Shown here: positions 1 to 7,918 of the stretch, piece after piece | Layout: the number at the start of each line of letters is the position of its first letter | How positions within the stretch are numbered: position 1 is the stretch's first letter | Source of the DNA: Lysobacteraceae bacterium UBA6001 | GTDB lineage: Bacteria > Pseudomonadota > Gammaproteobacteria > Xanthomonadales > Xanthomonadaceae | Length of the DNA: 8,389 nt | Assembly (NCBI GenBank): GCA_002429615.1 | Contig: DJAN01000289.1 | Coordinates: 1 to 8,389, forward strand | Reading direction: 5' to 3' | Program-made: the position numbers and the translations under genes | The notes under the pieces: model-generated | The model's database searches: none | What the model was told of the DNA's origin: nothing | The model's input: only the letters and a program-made list of their open reading frames with translations

Positions 1-65
1 CCGGCGCGGCGGGCGACGACGTCGCCACCGTGATCCGCAAAGCCCTGCAGGCCGCGCTGCGCTGA
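1..65 (+). CDS. ruvA: RuvA, C-terminal end only (partial)
   Basis: The first 65 bases hold an open frame (first full codon at position 3) that gives 20 residues ending in [11 protein letters not shown] and stops at TGA 63-65. The ending closely matches the end of E. coli RuvA domain III, which finishes in LIREALRAAL. That domain contacts RuvB and regulates branch migration. RuvA is the tetrameric Holliday-junction binding subunit of the RuvAB complex in homologous recombination. Finding ruvB one gene downstream supports the call. Only the tail is visible, so the assignment rests on about ten aligned residues plus context. A shared C-terminal helix in an unrelated protein is possible but unlikely here. 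Confidence 0.72.
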   Translation, partial: GAAGDDVATVIRKALQAALR

Positions 66-124
66 CCGCGCGGCGCAACCCCACTCAACTTCTTCACGCC
101 TGCTGGCGATACCCTCGGCCCGAC

Positions 125-2041
125 ATGTCCCAGACTTCCACCCCCCACGCCGCCAGCGGCCCCCACGGCGGGCATGCGCCTTCGCCCGGCATGGCCCTGG
201 TGCTGGGCGCCATCGGCGTCGTCTTCGGCGACATCGGCACCAGCCCGCTGTACACGCTCAAAGAGGCGTTCTCGCCGCACTACGGCCTGGAAGGCAACCA
301 CGACACCGTGCTGGGCGTGCTGTCGCTGGCGTTCTGGGCGCTGATGATCGTGGTGACGCTGAAGTACGTCACCATCATCATGCGCGCCGACAATGAGGGC
401 GAGGGCGGCGTGATGGCGCTGATGGCGCTGGCGCAGCGCACCTTCCGCCAGGGCTCGCGCTCGGCGTACTTCATCGGCATCCTCGGCATCTTCGGTGCCT
501 CGCTGTTCTTCGGCGACGGCGTGATCACCCCGGCGATCACCGTGATGGGCGCCGTGGAGGGCCTGGAGATCGCCGCGCCCTCGCTGCATCCATTCATCGT
601 GCCGATCACCGTGGCGGTGCTGTGCTGCGTGTTCCTGGCCCAGCGTTTCGGCACCGAGAAGGTCGGCCGCGTGTTCGGCCCGATCATGATGGTGTGGTTC
701 GTGGCGCTGGCGGCGATCGGCATCTGGAACATCTTCGACGCCCCGGAAGTGCTCAAGGCCTTCAACCCGTGGTGGGGCGTGCGCTTCTTCATGGAGCATG
801 GCTGGCACGGCGTCTTCATCCTCGGCGCGGTGGTGCTGGCGGTGACCGGCGGCGAGGCGCTGTATGCCGACATGGGCCACTTCGGCGCGCGGCCGATCCG
901 CCAGGCCTGGTACTTCTTCGTGCTGCCGTGCCTGCTGCTGAACTACCTCGGCCAGGGCGCGCTGGTGCTGGACCGCCCCGAGTCGCTGAAGAACCCGTTC
1001 TTCGAGGCGGTGCCGGGCTGGGCGCTGTACCCGATGATCATCCTGGCCACGATGGCGGCGGTGATCGCCTCGCAGGCGGTCATCACCGGCGCCTACTCGG
1101 TGGCGCGCCAGGCCATGCAGCTGGGCTACATCCCGCGCATGCTGGTCAAGCACACCTCGCGCGACACCATCGGCCAGATCTACGTGCCGGGCATCAACTG
1201 GCTGTTGGCGATCATGGTGATCGCGCTGGTGCTGGTGTTCCGCAGCTCGACCAACCTGGCCGTGGCCTATGGCATCTCGGTGTCGATGACGATGCTGATC
1301 GACACCCTGCTGCTGGCGCTGGTGGCGCGCGCGCTGTGGCCCAAGCACCGGCGCTGGGTGCTGCCGCTGTGCGTGCTGTTCTTCGTGATCGAGCTGGCCT
1401 TCGTGGTCGCCAATGCGGTCAAGCTGCTGCAGGGCGCCTGGTTCCCGCTGGCGCTGGGCATCGTGGTGTTCACCCTGATGCGCACCTGGCGCCGCGGCCG
1501 CGCGCTGCTGCGCGAGGAGATCCGCAAGGACGGCATCCGCATCGACAGCTTCCTGCCCGGGCTGATGCTGGCCCCGCCGGCGCGGGTGCCGGGCACGGCG
1601 GTGTTCCTCACCGCCGACCCGATGGTCGTGCCGCATGCGCTGATGCACAACCTCAAGCACAACAAGGTGCTGCACGAGCGCAACGTGTTCCTCAACGTGG
1701 AAACACTGCCGATCCCCTACGCGCCGAAGGACAAGCGGCTGAAGATCGAGTCGATCGGTGACGAGTTCTATCGCGTCTACGTGCGCTTCGGCTTCATGGA
1801 GACCCCGGACGTGCCGCTGGCGCTGATGCGCGCCTGCGACTACGGCGGCATCTATTTCGACCCGATGGACACCACCTTCTTCGCCAGCCGCGAGACCATC
1901 GTGGCCAGCGCCAACCGCGGCATGCCGATCTGGCGCGACAAGCTGTTCGCGCTCATGCACCGCAACGCCGCCCCGGCCACCGGCTTCTTCCGCATTCCCG
2001 GCAACCGGCTGGTGGAGCTGGGCGCGCAGGTGGAGATCTGA
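125..2041 (+). CDS. kup: Kup/TrkD-type low-affinity potassium transporter
   Basis: This 638-residue protein is a KUP/HAK/KT family potassium uptake permease of the inner membrane, thought to import K+ together with protons. Family signatures seen: [10 protein letters not shown] at residues 35-44 in the first membrane helix, ADNEGEGG at 88-95, [11 protein letters not shown] at 130-140 followed by [18 protein letters not shown] at 241-254, and [17 protein letters not shown] at 377-393. Hydrophobic segments run from about residue 23 to 452, consistent with the family's 12 helices. They are followed by a soluble cytoplasmic domain of about 185 residues. The length is close to E. coli Kup (622). 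The start at ATG 125 has no clear Shine-Dalgarno sequence. The roughly 22 residues before the first helix are rich in His, Pro and Ser and poorly conserved, so a slightly later start cannot be excluded (Met23 is the next ATG). The gene begins 59 nt after ruvA and lies between ruvA and ruvB. Confidence 0.96.
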   Translation: MSQTSTPHAASGPHGGHAPSPGMALVLGAIGVVFGDIGTSPLYTLKEAFSPHYGLEGNHDTVLGVLSLAFWALMIVVTLKYVTIIMRADNEGEGGVMALMALAQRTFRQGSRSAYFIGILGIFGASLFFGDGVITPAITVMGAVEGLEIAAPSLHPFIVPITVAVLCCVFLAQRFGTEKVGRVFGPIMMVWFVALAAIGIWNIFDAPEVLKAFNPWWGVRFFMEHGWHGVFILGAVVLAVTGGEALYADMGHFGARPIRQAWYFFVLPCLLLNYLGQGALVLDRPESLKNPFFEAVPGWALYPMIILATMAAVIASQAVITGAYSVARQAMQLGYIPRMLVKHTSRDTIGQIYVPGINWLLAIMVIALVLVFRSSTNLAVAYGISVSMTMLIDTLLLALVARALWPKHRRWVLPLCVLFFVIELAFVVANAVKLLQGAWFPLALGIVVFTLMRTWRRGRALLREEIRKDGIRIDSFLPGLMLAPPARVPGTAVFLTADPMVVPHALMHNLKHNKVLHERNVFLNVETLPIPYAPKDKRLKIESIGDEFYRVYVRFGFMETPDVPLALMRACDYGGIYFDPMDTTFFASRETIVASANRGMPIWRDKLFALMHRNAAPATGFFRIPGNRLVELGAQVEI

Positions 2042-2082
2042 TCGCGCCGGTGCGGAAAAACGCGCCGACGGTAGCCGCCGAG

Positions 2083-2099
2083 GGCGCGGCCGGCGCGCC
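2083..2099 (+). other. GC-rich hairpin between kup and ruvB
   Basis: GGCGCG at 2083-2088 can pair with CGCGCC at 2094-2099 around a 5-nt loop. The 6-bp stem is made only of G-C pairs. No run of T follows, so it is not a standard intrinsic terminator. It sits 11 nt before the ATG at 2111 and 50 nt before the ATG at 2150, so it would lie close to the ribosome landing site of the upstream start. In such GC-rich DNA a stem like this can arise by chance, so any role in pausing, mRNA stability or translation is inference. Confidence 0.35.
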
Positions 2100-2149
2100 G
2101 AGCCGTTAAGATGGCCGACGATTCCCCGCATCCGACCGCCGTATCCCCC

Positions 2150-3180
<1,031 letters not shown>

Positions 3181-3184
<4 letters not shown>

Positions 3185-3624
3185 GCGGATCGGATGCCGG
3201 CGTGCCGCGATTCAGTTGGCCGACACGGATTTACTGGGAAGATACCGACGCCGGTGGCGTGGTCTACCATGCGCGCTATGTCGCCTTCATGGAACGGGCG
3301 CGCACGGAGTGGATGCGTTCGCTCGGCTATGGGCAGGAAAGCACGCGGCAGGACCACGGGCTGGTGTTCGCGGTGCGGTCGATGCAGGTGGACTTCCTCA
3401 AGCCGGCGCGGCTGGACGATGCGCTGCAGGTGGAGGTCATCCTGCGCCAGTGCCGCAAGGCCAGCCTGGTGTTCGAGCAGCGCATCGTCCGCGAGGGCGT
3501 GCTGCTGATCGCCGCCGAGGTCAAGGTGGCCGCGCTGGACGCGGCCACGTTCCGGCCCCGCGGCATCGAGGACGCGCTGTACGCACGCTTGAAAGCCCTG
3601 GAAATCACAGAATCCGAACACTGA
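3181..3624 (+). CDS. ybgC: YbgC, Tol-Pal-associated acyl-CoA thioesterase
   Basis: This 147-residue hotdog-fold protein belongs to the YbgC/4-hydroxybenzoyl-CoA thioesterase family, cytoplasmic acyl-CoA hydrolases that usually form the first gene of the tol-pal cluster. The family signature [19 protein letters not shown] is at residues 18-36. Asp23 aligns with the catalytic Asp18 of the E. coli enzyme, and the ERARTEW helix follows at 38-44. PARLDD at 75-80 is also conserved. Length matches the family (E. coli 134). The TTG start at 3181 overlaps the ruvB stop as TTGA and has a good ribosome binding site. GTG 3202 is the alternative and would leave the hotdog core intact. TolQ starts 10 nt downstream. 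The true substrate is not settled in the family, where links to phospholipid metabolism have been proposed. Confidence 0.94.
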
Positions 3625-3629
3625 GGAAC
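3623..3629 (+). promoter_or_regulatory. Ribosome binding site of tolQ
   Basis: GAGGAAC overlaps the ybgC stop codon (TGA 3622-3624) and sits 5 nt before ATG 3635. It fixes the tolQ start and therefore supports the long N-terminus of this TolQ. Confidence 0.6.
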
Positions 3630-3634
3630 AACGG

Positions 3635-4405
3635 ATGATCGCTTTGCTCCTGGCCCTGCAGGACGCCGTCGTCGAGACGCTGCCGCCGGACGTCACCCAA
3701 GCCGCCGCGCAGACCGTGGCGCATACCGGCAGCATCAACTACCTGGAACTGATCGCGCGCGCGAGCATCCCGGTCAAGCTGATCGTGCTGCTGCTGCTGG
3801 TCGGCTCGTTCATCAGCTGGGTCATCATCTTCCGCAAGGCGCGCATCTACAAGAACGCCAACCGCGAAGCCGACGACTTCGAAAACCGCTTCTGGTCCGG
3901 CGCCGACCTCGGCAAGCTGTACGCCTCGGCCACCGACCGCAACCGCTCGGTCAACGGTCTGGAAGCGATCTTCGAAGCCGGCTACCGCGAGTACAGCCGC
4001 CTGCGCGGCAGCCGCCGCATGGACGCCCGTGGCCAGCTCGAAGGCGCGCAGCGCGCCATGCGCACCACGATGACCCGCGAGGTCGACCAGATCGAGCGCA
4101 ACCTGGAACTGCTGGCCAACATCGGCTCCACCGCGCCGTACGTCGGCCTGGTCGGCACCGTGTTCGGCATCATGGTGACCATGCACGACATGATCTCCAG
4201 CGGCGAGCAGGCCGGCATCGCCGCCGTCGCCCCGGGCATCTCCGAGGCGCTGTTCGCCACCGCCATCGGCCTGTTCGTGGCGATCCCGGCGGTGTGGGCC
4301 TACAACCGCTTCACCACCCGCGTCGAGCGCCTGTCCGTGCGCTACGAAACCTTCGCCGACGAGTTCAGCTCGATTCTGCAGCGCCAGGCCGGCGCCGACG
4401 AATAA
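3635..4405 (+). CDS. tolQ: TolQ, proton-channel subunit of the Tol-Pal motor
   Basis: TolQ is an inner-membrane protein of the ExbB/MotA family. With TolR it forms the channel that uses the proton motive force to energise TolA. The protein has 256 residues with three expected membrane helices: about 46-66, about 161-183 (containing GSTAPYVGLVGTVFGIM at 164-180) and about 200-222 (ATAIGLFVAIPAVWAYNR). Thr175 and Thr209 fall where the family has two conserved channel threonines (T145 and T178 in E. coli TolQ). The large loop between helices 1 and 2 is cytoplasmic and carries NREADDFENRFWSG, similar to the E. coli sequence. It is about 26 residues longer than E. coli TolQ, with the excess at the N-terminus; the strong ribosome binding site supports this start. 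It follows ybgC by 10 nt and precedes tolR by 40 nt. Confidence 0.96.
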   Translation: MIALLLALQDAVVETLPPDVTQAAAQTVAHTGSINYLELIARASIPVKLIVLLLLVGSFISWVIIFRKARIYKNANREADDFENRFWSGADLGKLYASATDRNRSVNGLEAIFEAGYREYSRLRGSRRMDARGQLEGAQRAMRTTMTREVDQIERNLELLANIGSTAPYVGLVGTVFGIMVTMHDMISSGEQAGIAAVAPGISEALFATAIGLFVAIPAVWAYNRFTTRVERLSVRYETFADEFSSILQRQAGADE

Positions 4406-4422
4406 GCGCCACCCGTCCGCGC

Positions 4423-4436
4423 AGGAGTCCGAGGAG
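4423..4436 (+). promoter_or_regulatory. Tandem ribosome binding sites before tolR
   Basis: The 40-nt tolQ-tolR gap holds AGGAG at 4423-4427 and GAGGAG at 4431-4436. The second lies 9 nt before the tolR ATG at 4446 and is the more likely site. It supports independent initiation on tolR rather than coupling to tolQ. Confidence 0.55.
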
Positions 4437-4445
4437 ACGCACCGC

Positions 4446-4871
4446 ATGTCCCGCCGCAAACGCCGCAAGCTCAAGTCCGAGATCAACGTCGTGCCGTACA
4501 TCGACGTGATGCTCGTGCTGTTGATCATCTTCATGGTCACCGCGCCGCTGCTGACCCTGAGCATCGACGTCGACCTGCCGACCTCCCGCGCCAAGGCGCT
4601 GGAGAGCAAGCAGGACCCGATCGTCGTCACCGTGCATGGCGATGGCCAGCTCGGCCTGACCCTGCCCGACGGCAAGCAGCAGGCCGTGGACGCCGAGGCC
4701 CTGCGCAACCAGCTGGCCGCCATCGTCGCCCAGGACAAGAACACCCGCGTGGTGGTCGCCGCCGACAGCACCGTGCCGTACCAGCGCGTGATCGACGCGA
4801 TGGACGCGCTCAAGCGCGCCCGTGTTGAGAAGGTCGGCCTGCTCACCGATTCGGGCGGCAATGCACGCTGA
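4446..4871 (+). CDS. tolR: TolR, stator/channel partner of TolQ
   Basis: TolR belongs to the ExbD/TolR family: a short cytoplasmic tail, one membrane helix and a periplasmic domain that dimerises and is thought to reach peptidoglycan. Here the tail is very basic (MSRRKRRKLKSEIN). The helix covers about residues 18-37. Asp20 in PYIDVMLVLL matches the essential proton-carrying Asp23 of E. coli TolR. The periplasmic part (38-141) has DLPTS after the helix and ends with VEKVGLLTDSGG, typical of the family. Length 141 is usual (E. coli 142). Its final codons contain the start of tolA, with an overlap of 11 nt. Confidence 0.96.
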   Translation: MSRRKRRKLKSEINVVPYIDVMLVLLIIFMVTAPLLTLSIDVDLPTSRAKALESKQDPIVVTVHGDGQLGLTLPDGKQQAVDAEALRNQLAAIVAQDKNTRVVVAADSTVPYQRVIDAMDALKRARVEKVGLLTDSGGNAR

Positions 4872-5889
4872 CGCGCTGCCACCACTGCCGCCCCGCGAGG
4901 AAGGCTGGGGCCGACCGGTTGTCCTGGCGGTGGTCATCCACCTGCTGGTGGCGCTGGTGTTCATCGGCGCCTGGCTGTGGTCGCCGCAGCGCCAGACCGA
5001 CCCGGCCGCCGGCAATCCGAGCCTGGAAGCCAGCCTGGAAGTGAGCGCGTCCGAAGCGCGCGCGGCGCGCCAGGCCCTGCGCGAAACCCCGGTGCAGGCG
5101 CAGCCCGAGCCGACCCCGGTGCGCGAAGCGCCGGAAGACACCGTGCCGCCGCCGCAGCCGGTGCCCGAGCCGCGCCCGCAGGACGCCCCGACCCCGCAAC
5201 AGCAGCAGGCGCAGGAGCGTGTGGTCGAACCGGACAAGGTGGACCAGGAGCGCGTCAGCGCCATGGCCATCGCCGAGGAAAAGGCCAAGCAGGAGCAGGA
5301 AGAGAAGCGCCGCCAGGAGCAGATCGACCTGACCGAGCGCGAGCGCCAGCAGGAGGCCGAGCAGAAACAGCGCCTGGCCAAGCAGCAGCAGGAAGAAGCC
5401 GACAAGAAGAAGGCCGCCGAGGCCGCGCAGGCGCAGGCCGAACGCGAGCAGAAGCTGGCCGATATCCGCAAGCAGCGCGAACAGGCGCAGCGCGATGCGC
5501 AGCTGGCCGAACAGAAGCTGCGCCAGCTGGCCGATGCCCGGGCCAAGGCCGCGGCGGCCAATACGTCGGCCGCGCCGCAGACCACGGCCGGGCAGGGCGG
5601 CACCAATACCGACCTCACCGCGCAGTACGCCGCCGCCATCCAGCAGGCCGTTTTGTCGCAGTGGGTGCGCCCGGAATCCGTGCCGCGTGGGCAGAAGTGC
5701 TCGATCAACATCCGCCAGCTGCCCGGCGGGCAGGTGGTGGAGGCCAAGGTCGCCGCCGGCTGTCCGTTCGATGACGCCGGCAAGCGCTCGCTGGAGGCCG
5801 CGGTGCTGCGTGCCCAGCCGCTGCCCTACCGGGGCTTCGAGACCGTCTTCCAGCGCAACCTGACTTTCAACTTCACCGCGCAGGATTAG
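4861..5889 (+). CDS. tolA: TolA, periplasm-spanning arm of the Tol-Pal system
   Basis: TolA is anchored in the inner membrane, takes energy from TolQR and reaches across the periplasm to TolB and Pal. From ATG 4861 it has 342 residues. It comprises a short cytoplasmic end, a membrane helix at about 20-40 containing His27, a Pro/Gln-rich stretch at about 73-125, a charged Gln/Glu/Ala/Lys coiled-coil at about 125-230, and a C-terminal globular domain III from about 250. Cys280 (GQKCSINI) and Cys301 are placed like the cysteine pair of E. coli domain III and may form a disulfide. The helical arm is shorter than in E. coli TolA (421 residues in total). ATG 4861 is preferred over the in-frame GTG at 4822 because the extra 13 residues would lie wholly within tolR. 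No strong ribosome binding site precedes it, so coupling to tolR is likely. The low-complexity arm makes the family assignment rest on domain III and context. Confidence 0.93.
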   Translation: MHADALPPLPPREEGWGRPVVLAVVIHLLVALVFIGAWLWSPQRQTDPAAGNPSLEASLEVSASEARAARQALRETPVQAQPEPTPVREAPEDTVPPPQPVPEPRPQDAPTPQQQQAQERVVEPDKVDQERVSAMAIAEEKAKQEQEEKRRQEQIDLTERERQQEAEQKQRLAKQQQEEADKKKAAEAAQAQAEREQKLADIRKQREQAQRDAQLAEQKLRQLADARAKAAAANTSAAPQTTAGQGGTNTDLTAQYAAAIQQAVLSQWVRPESVPRGQKCSINIRQLPGGQVVEAKVAAGCPFDDAGKRSLEAAVLRAQPLPYRGFETVFQRNLTFNFTAQD

Positions 5890-6019
5890 TACCGGTCGGC
5901 GTCACCCCGGCGTCGATCGGCGATGGCATTTCACGCCGTCTTTGTTCACGATTGCGAAAATGTTCACCTCGCGCTTGCTATCCCTTGTTCACTTTTTCTT
6001 TCGAGCCACCGAGCGATCC
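5890..6019 (+). promoter_or_regulatory. tolA-tolB intergenic region, candidate internal promoter
   Basis: This 130-nt gap is the longest in the window. Its first half is GC-rich and has a weak 5-bp stem (CGGCG 5918-5922 with CGCCG 5934-5938) followed by a few T, not convincing as a terminator. Its second half (about 5941-6003) is clearly more AT-rich than its surroundings. TTGCGA at 5952-5957 and TGCTAT at 5976-5981, 18 nt apart, make a modest sigma70-like pair (4/6 and 3/6 matches). E. coli is known to have a second promoter giving a tolB-pal-cpoB transcript, so a promoter here would fit. No activity can be shown from sequence. An open frame continues from TTG 5942 into tolB but does not look like coding sequence. 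Confidence 0.4.
5943..5992 (+). repeat. Three direct copies of TGTTCAC upstream of tolB
   Basis: TGTTCAC occurs at 5943-5949, 5961-5967 and 5986-5992, all on the + strand, with starts 18 and 25 nt apart. The first and third copies extend to TTGTTCAC. The cluster is confined to the AT-rich half of the tolA-tolB gap and overlaps the candidate promoter elements. It could be a set of regulator binding sites; no known operator is recognised. Confidence 0.5.
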
Positions 6020-7336
6020 ATGAAGAATCCGCGCTGGTTAGCCCTTCTCGCCGCCCTCCTGCTGCCGTTCTCCGCGATGGCGCAGCAGAAGGGACTGGAA
6101 ATCGACATCGTCGGTGGGCGCGTCTCCGCCACCCCGATCACCGTGGTCCCGATGCCGTACCAGGGCTCGGCCGGTGCGCCGAACACCGATGTCTCGGCCG
6201 TGGTCGCCGCCGACCTGGACCGCTCCGGCCAGTTCCGCAGCCTGCCCGCCGCGCAGATCATCGAGAAGCCGACCCGCGGCAGCGAGATCCAGTTCCCCAC
6301 CTGGAAGGCGCTCAAGCAGGACTACATCGTGGTCGGCCGCGTCATCGACGCCGGCGAGGGCGCCTACCGCGTCGAGTACGAACTGTTCGACGTGGGCAAG
6401 GGCGAGCGCCTGCTCGGCCTGGCGATGACCGCGCGCAGCAACGCCATGCGTGACGTCGCCCACCAGATGGCCGATGCCATCTACGAGAAGATCACCGGTG
6501 TGCGCGGCGCGTTCTGGACCCGCATCGCCTACGTGACCGCCAGCGGCACCGGCGGCAACATGCGTTACGCGCTGATGGTCGCCGACTCTGACGGCTACAA
6601 CCCGCAGACCATCGTGCGTTCGGCCGAGCCGCTGCTCTCGCCGGACTGGAGCCCGGACGGCCGCAAGCTGGCCTACGTGAGCTTCGAGCGCGGCAACTCC
6701 TCGATCTATGTGCAGGACATCGCCACCGGTGGCCGTGAGCTGGTCGCCAGCTTCCGCGGCATCAACAGCGCGCCGTCGTTCTCGCCGGACGGCCGCAAGC
6801 TGGCCATGGCGCTGTCGCGCAGCGGCAACCCCGAAATCTACGTGATGGACCTGGGCAGCAAGCAGCTGACCCAGCTGACCAACCATTTCGGCATCGATAC
6901 CGAGCCGACCTGGAGCGCGGATGGCAACACCATCTACTTCACCTCCGACCGCGGTGGCCGCCCGCAGATCTACCAGGTCGCGGCCAGCGGCGGCAGCGCC
7001 AGCCGGGTCAGCTTCCAGGGCAACTACAACGCCAAGGCCAGCGTGTCGTTCGACGGCAACAAGATCGCGGTCGCACAGGGCGCGGGCAACTCCTACAAGA
7101 TCGCGGTGATGGACCGCAGCCTCGGCTCGCCGCGCTGGAACACGGTTTCCATGGGCAATCTCGACGAATCGCCGAGTTTCGCGCCGAACGCGGGCATGAT
7201 CCTGTATGCCGCCCGGGAGGGGGGGCGGGGTGTGCTGTATGCCGTCTCGACCGACGGCCAGGTGCGCCAGCGACTGGTCCTGGCTGACGGCGACGTAAGG
7301 GAACCCTCTTGGGGCCCCTACCGGACCGCGCGTTAA
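6020..7336 (+). CDS. tolB: TolB, periplasmic beta-propeller of the Tol-Pal system
   Basis: TolB is a soluble periplasmic protein that binds Pal and TolA and controls whether Pal is free to hold peptidoglycan. The 438-residue product starts with a Sec signal peptide (KNPR, a Leu/Ala core, cut expected after AMA at residue 21). An N-terminal domain follows to about residue 160, then a six-bladed propeller. Blade motifs are visible at 210-217 (WSPDGRKL), 254-261 (FSPDGRKL), 298-304 (WSADGNT), 334-349 (GNYNAKASVSFDGNKI) and 387-394, with WGPY at 431-434 closing the ring. Length fits E. coli TolB (430). ATG 6020 is chosen because the signal peptide begins there. The frame is open back to TTG 5942, but that would put 26 unlikely residues ahead of the signal. 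A weak GAG at 6011-6013 is the only ribosome-site candidate. Confidence 0.96.
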   Translation: MKNPRWLALLAALLLPFSAMAQQKGLEIDIVGGRVSATPITVVPMPYQGSAGAPNTDVSAVVAADLDRSGQFRSLPAAQIIEKPTRGSEIQFPTWKALKQDYIVVGRVIDAGEGAYRVEYELFDVGKGERLLGLAMTARSNAMRDVAHQMADAIYEKITGVRGAFWTRIAYVTASGTGGNMRYALMVADSDGYNPQTIVRSAEPLLSPDWSPDGRKLAYVSFERGNSSIYVQDIATGGRELVASFRGINSAPSFSPDGRKLAMALSRSGNPEIYVMDLGSKQLTQLTNHFGIDTEPTWSADGNTIYFTSDRGGRPQIYQVAASGGSASRVSFQGNYNAKASVSFDGNKIAVAQGAGNSYKIAVMDRSLGSPRWNTVSMGNLDESPSFAPNAGMILYAAREGGRGVLYAVSTDGQVRQRLVLADGDVREPSWGPYRTAR

Positions 7337-7399
7337 TGTTAATATTTCGCTTGCGTTAAACACCCCTCATTGGCTTAGGAGCCACCAAAAGGTATCGCC
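7337..7399 (+). promoter_or_regulatory. tolB-pal gap: AT-rich leader with possible promoter
   Basis: The 63-nt gap opens with an AT-rich patch, unusual in this GC-rich DNA. GTTAA occurs three times at 7332, 7338 and 7355; the first and third lie in GCGTTAA (7330-7336 and 7353-7359). Elements resembling -10 boxes (GTTAAT at 7332-7337, TAATAT at 7340-7345) exist, but the matching -35 is poor. TTAGGAG at 7375-7381 is too far from the start (18 nt); AAAGGT at 7388-7393 is 6 nt away and is the probable ribosome binding site of pal. A separate promoter for the abundant lipoprotein Pal would make sense but is not proved. Confidence 0.3.
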
Positions 7400-7912
7400 A
7401 TGAACAAGTCCACCCGCGTCCTGCTTGTTTCGCTGCTGTCTGTCGCCGCTCTGGCCGGCTGTTCGAAGAAGGTCAAGGAGCAGCCGCAGGCTCCTGTTGA
7501 CACCGGCACCGCCGTCCCGGCCCAGCCGTCGACCTCCGGCCTGTACGGCCCGGGCGACCTGGATACCGACGCTTGCCTGCGTCAGCGCGTCGTCTACTTC
7601 GACTTCGACCAGGACACCGTGAAGCCGGAGTTCCAGGCCATCATGGCGTGCCACGCCAAGTACCTGCGTGACCGTCCGTCCTCGCGCATCACCCTGGAAG
7701 GCAACACCGACGAGCGTGGCTCGCGCGCCTACAACCAGGCCCTGGGTGAGCGTCGTGGCAACGGCGTGTCCTCGGCCCTGCAGGCCAACGGTGGCTCGGG
7801 CAGCCAGCTGACCGTCGTCAGCTACGGCGAAGAGCGTCCGGTCTGCACCGACTCGAACGAGGCCTGCTGGTCGCAGAACCGTCGCGTCGAGATCGTGTAC
7901 ACCGCGAAGTAA
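7400..7912 (+). CDS. pal: Pal, peptidoglycan-associated outer-membrane lipoprotein
   Basis: Pal is anchored by lipid in the outer membrane and binds peptidoglycan non-covalently; its cycling with TolB draws in the outer membrane at division. The 170-residue precursor has a lipoprotein signal with lipobox LAGC (18-21), so Cys21 becomes the lipidated N-terminus. Ser22 follows, not an Asp inner-membrane retention signal. After a Pro/Gln/Thr-rich tether, an OmpA-like domain runs from about 60 to 168. It has VVYFDFDQDTV (64-74), the peptidoglycan-binding motif GNTDERGSRAYN (101-112), GERRGN (116-121) and NRRVEIVY (160-167). Length matches E. coli Pal (173). Four further cysteines (59, 84, 149, 156) are absent from E. 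coli Pal. Eight of 13 Arg codons are CGT, unlike the CGC habit of the neighbours, suggesting high expression. cpoB starts 6 nt after the stop. Confidence 0.97.
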   Translation: MNKSTRVLLVSLLSVAALAGCSKKVKEQPQAPVDTGTAVPAQPSTSGLYGPGDLDTDACLRQRVVYFDFDQDTVKPEFQAIMACHAKYLRDRPSSRITLEGNTDERGSRAYNQALGERRGNGVSSALQANGGSGSQLTVVSYGEERPVCTDSNEACWSQNRRVEIVYTAK

Positions 7913-7918
7913 GCAGTC

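Noticed and set aside
622..1761. 379-residue + strand frame inside kup
   Set aside because: It is an Ala/Arg/Gly/Pro-rich out-of-frame reading of kup with no recognisable motif.
3605..4885. 426-residue open frame on the - strand opposite tolQ and tolR
   Set aside because: It covers two certain genes, shows no family signature, and is a shadow of high-GC coding sequence. The same applies to 7367-8329 opposite pal and cpoB.
4365..5783. 472-residue open frame on the - strand opposite tolR and tolA
   Set aside because: Its translation is rich in Ser, Cys and Arg with no recognisable domain. It mirrors the Gln/Glu/Ala-rich tolA coding strand and is an artefact of high GC third positions.
5918..5946. 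Possible intrinsic terminator after tolA
   Set aside because: The best stem is 5 bp with an 11-nt loop and is followed by TCTTTGTT, not a real T-tract. It is too weak to call.
5942..6019. N-terminal extension of tolB from TTG 5942
   Set aside because: It would place 26 residues before a classic signal peptide, and the stretch is AT-rich and non-coding in character.
6038..7363. 441-residue open frame on the - strand opposite tolB
   Set aside because: It is low in complexity (His, Arg, Gly, Val, Asp), has no domain, and spans a certain tolB gene. The lack of stops is explained by codon bias.
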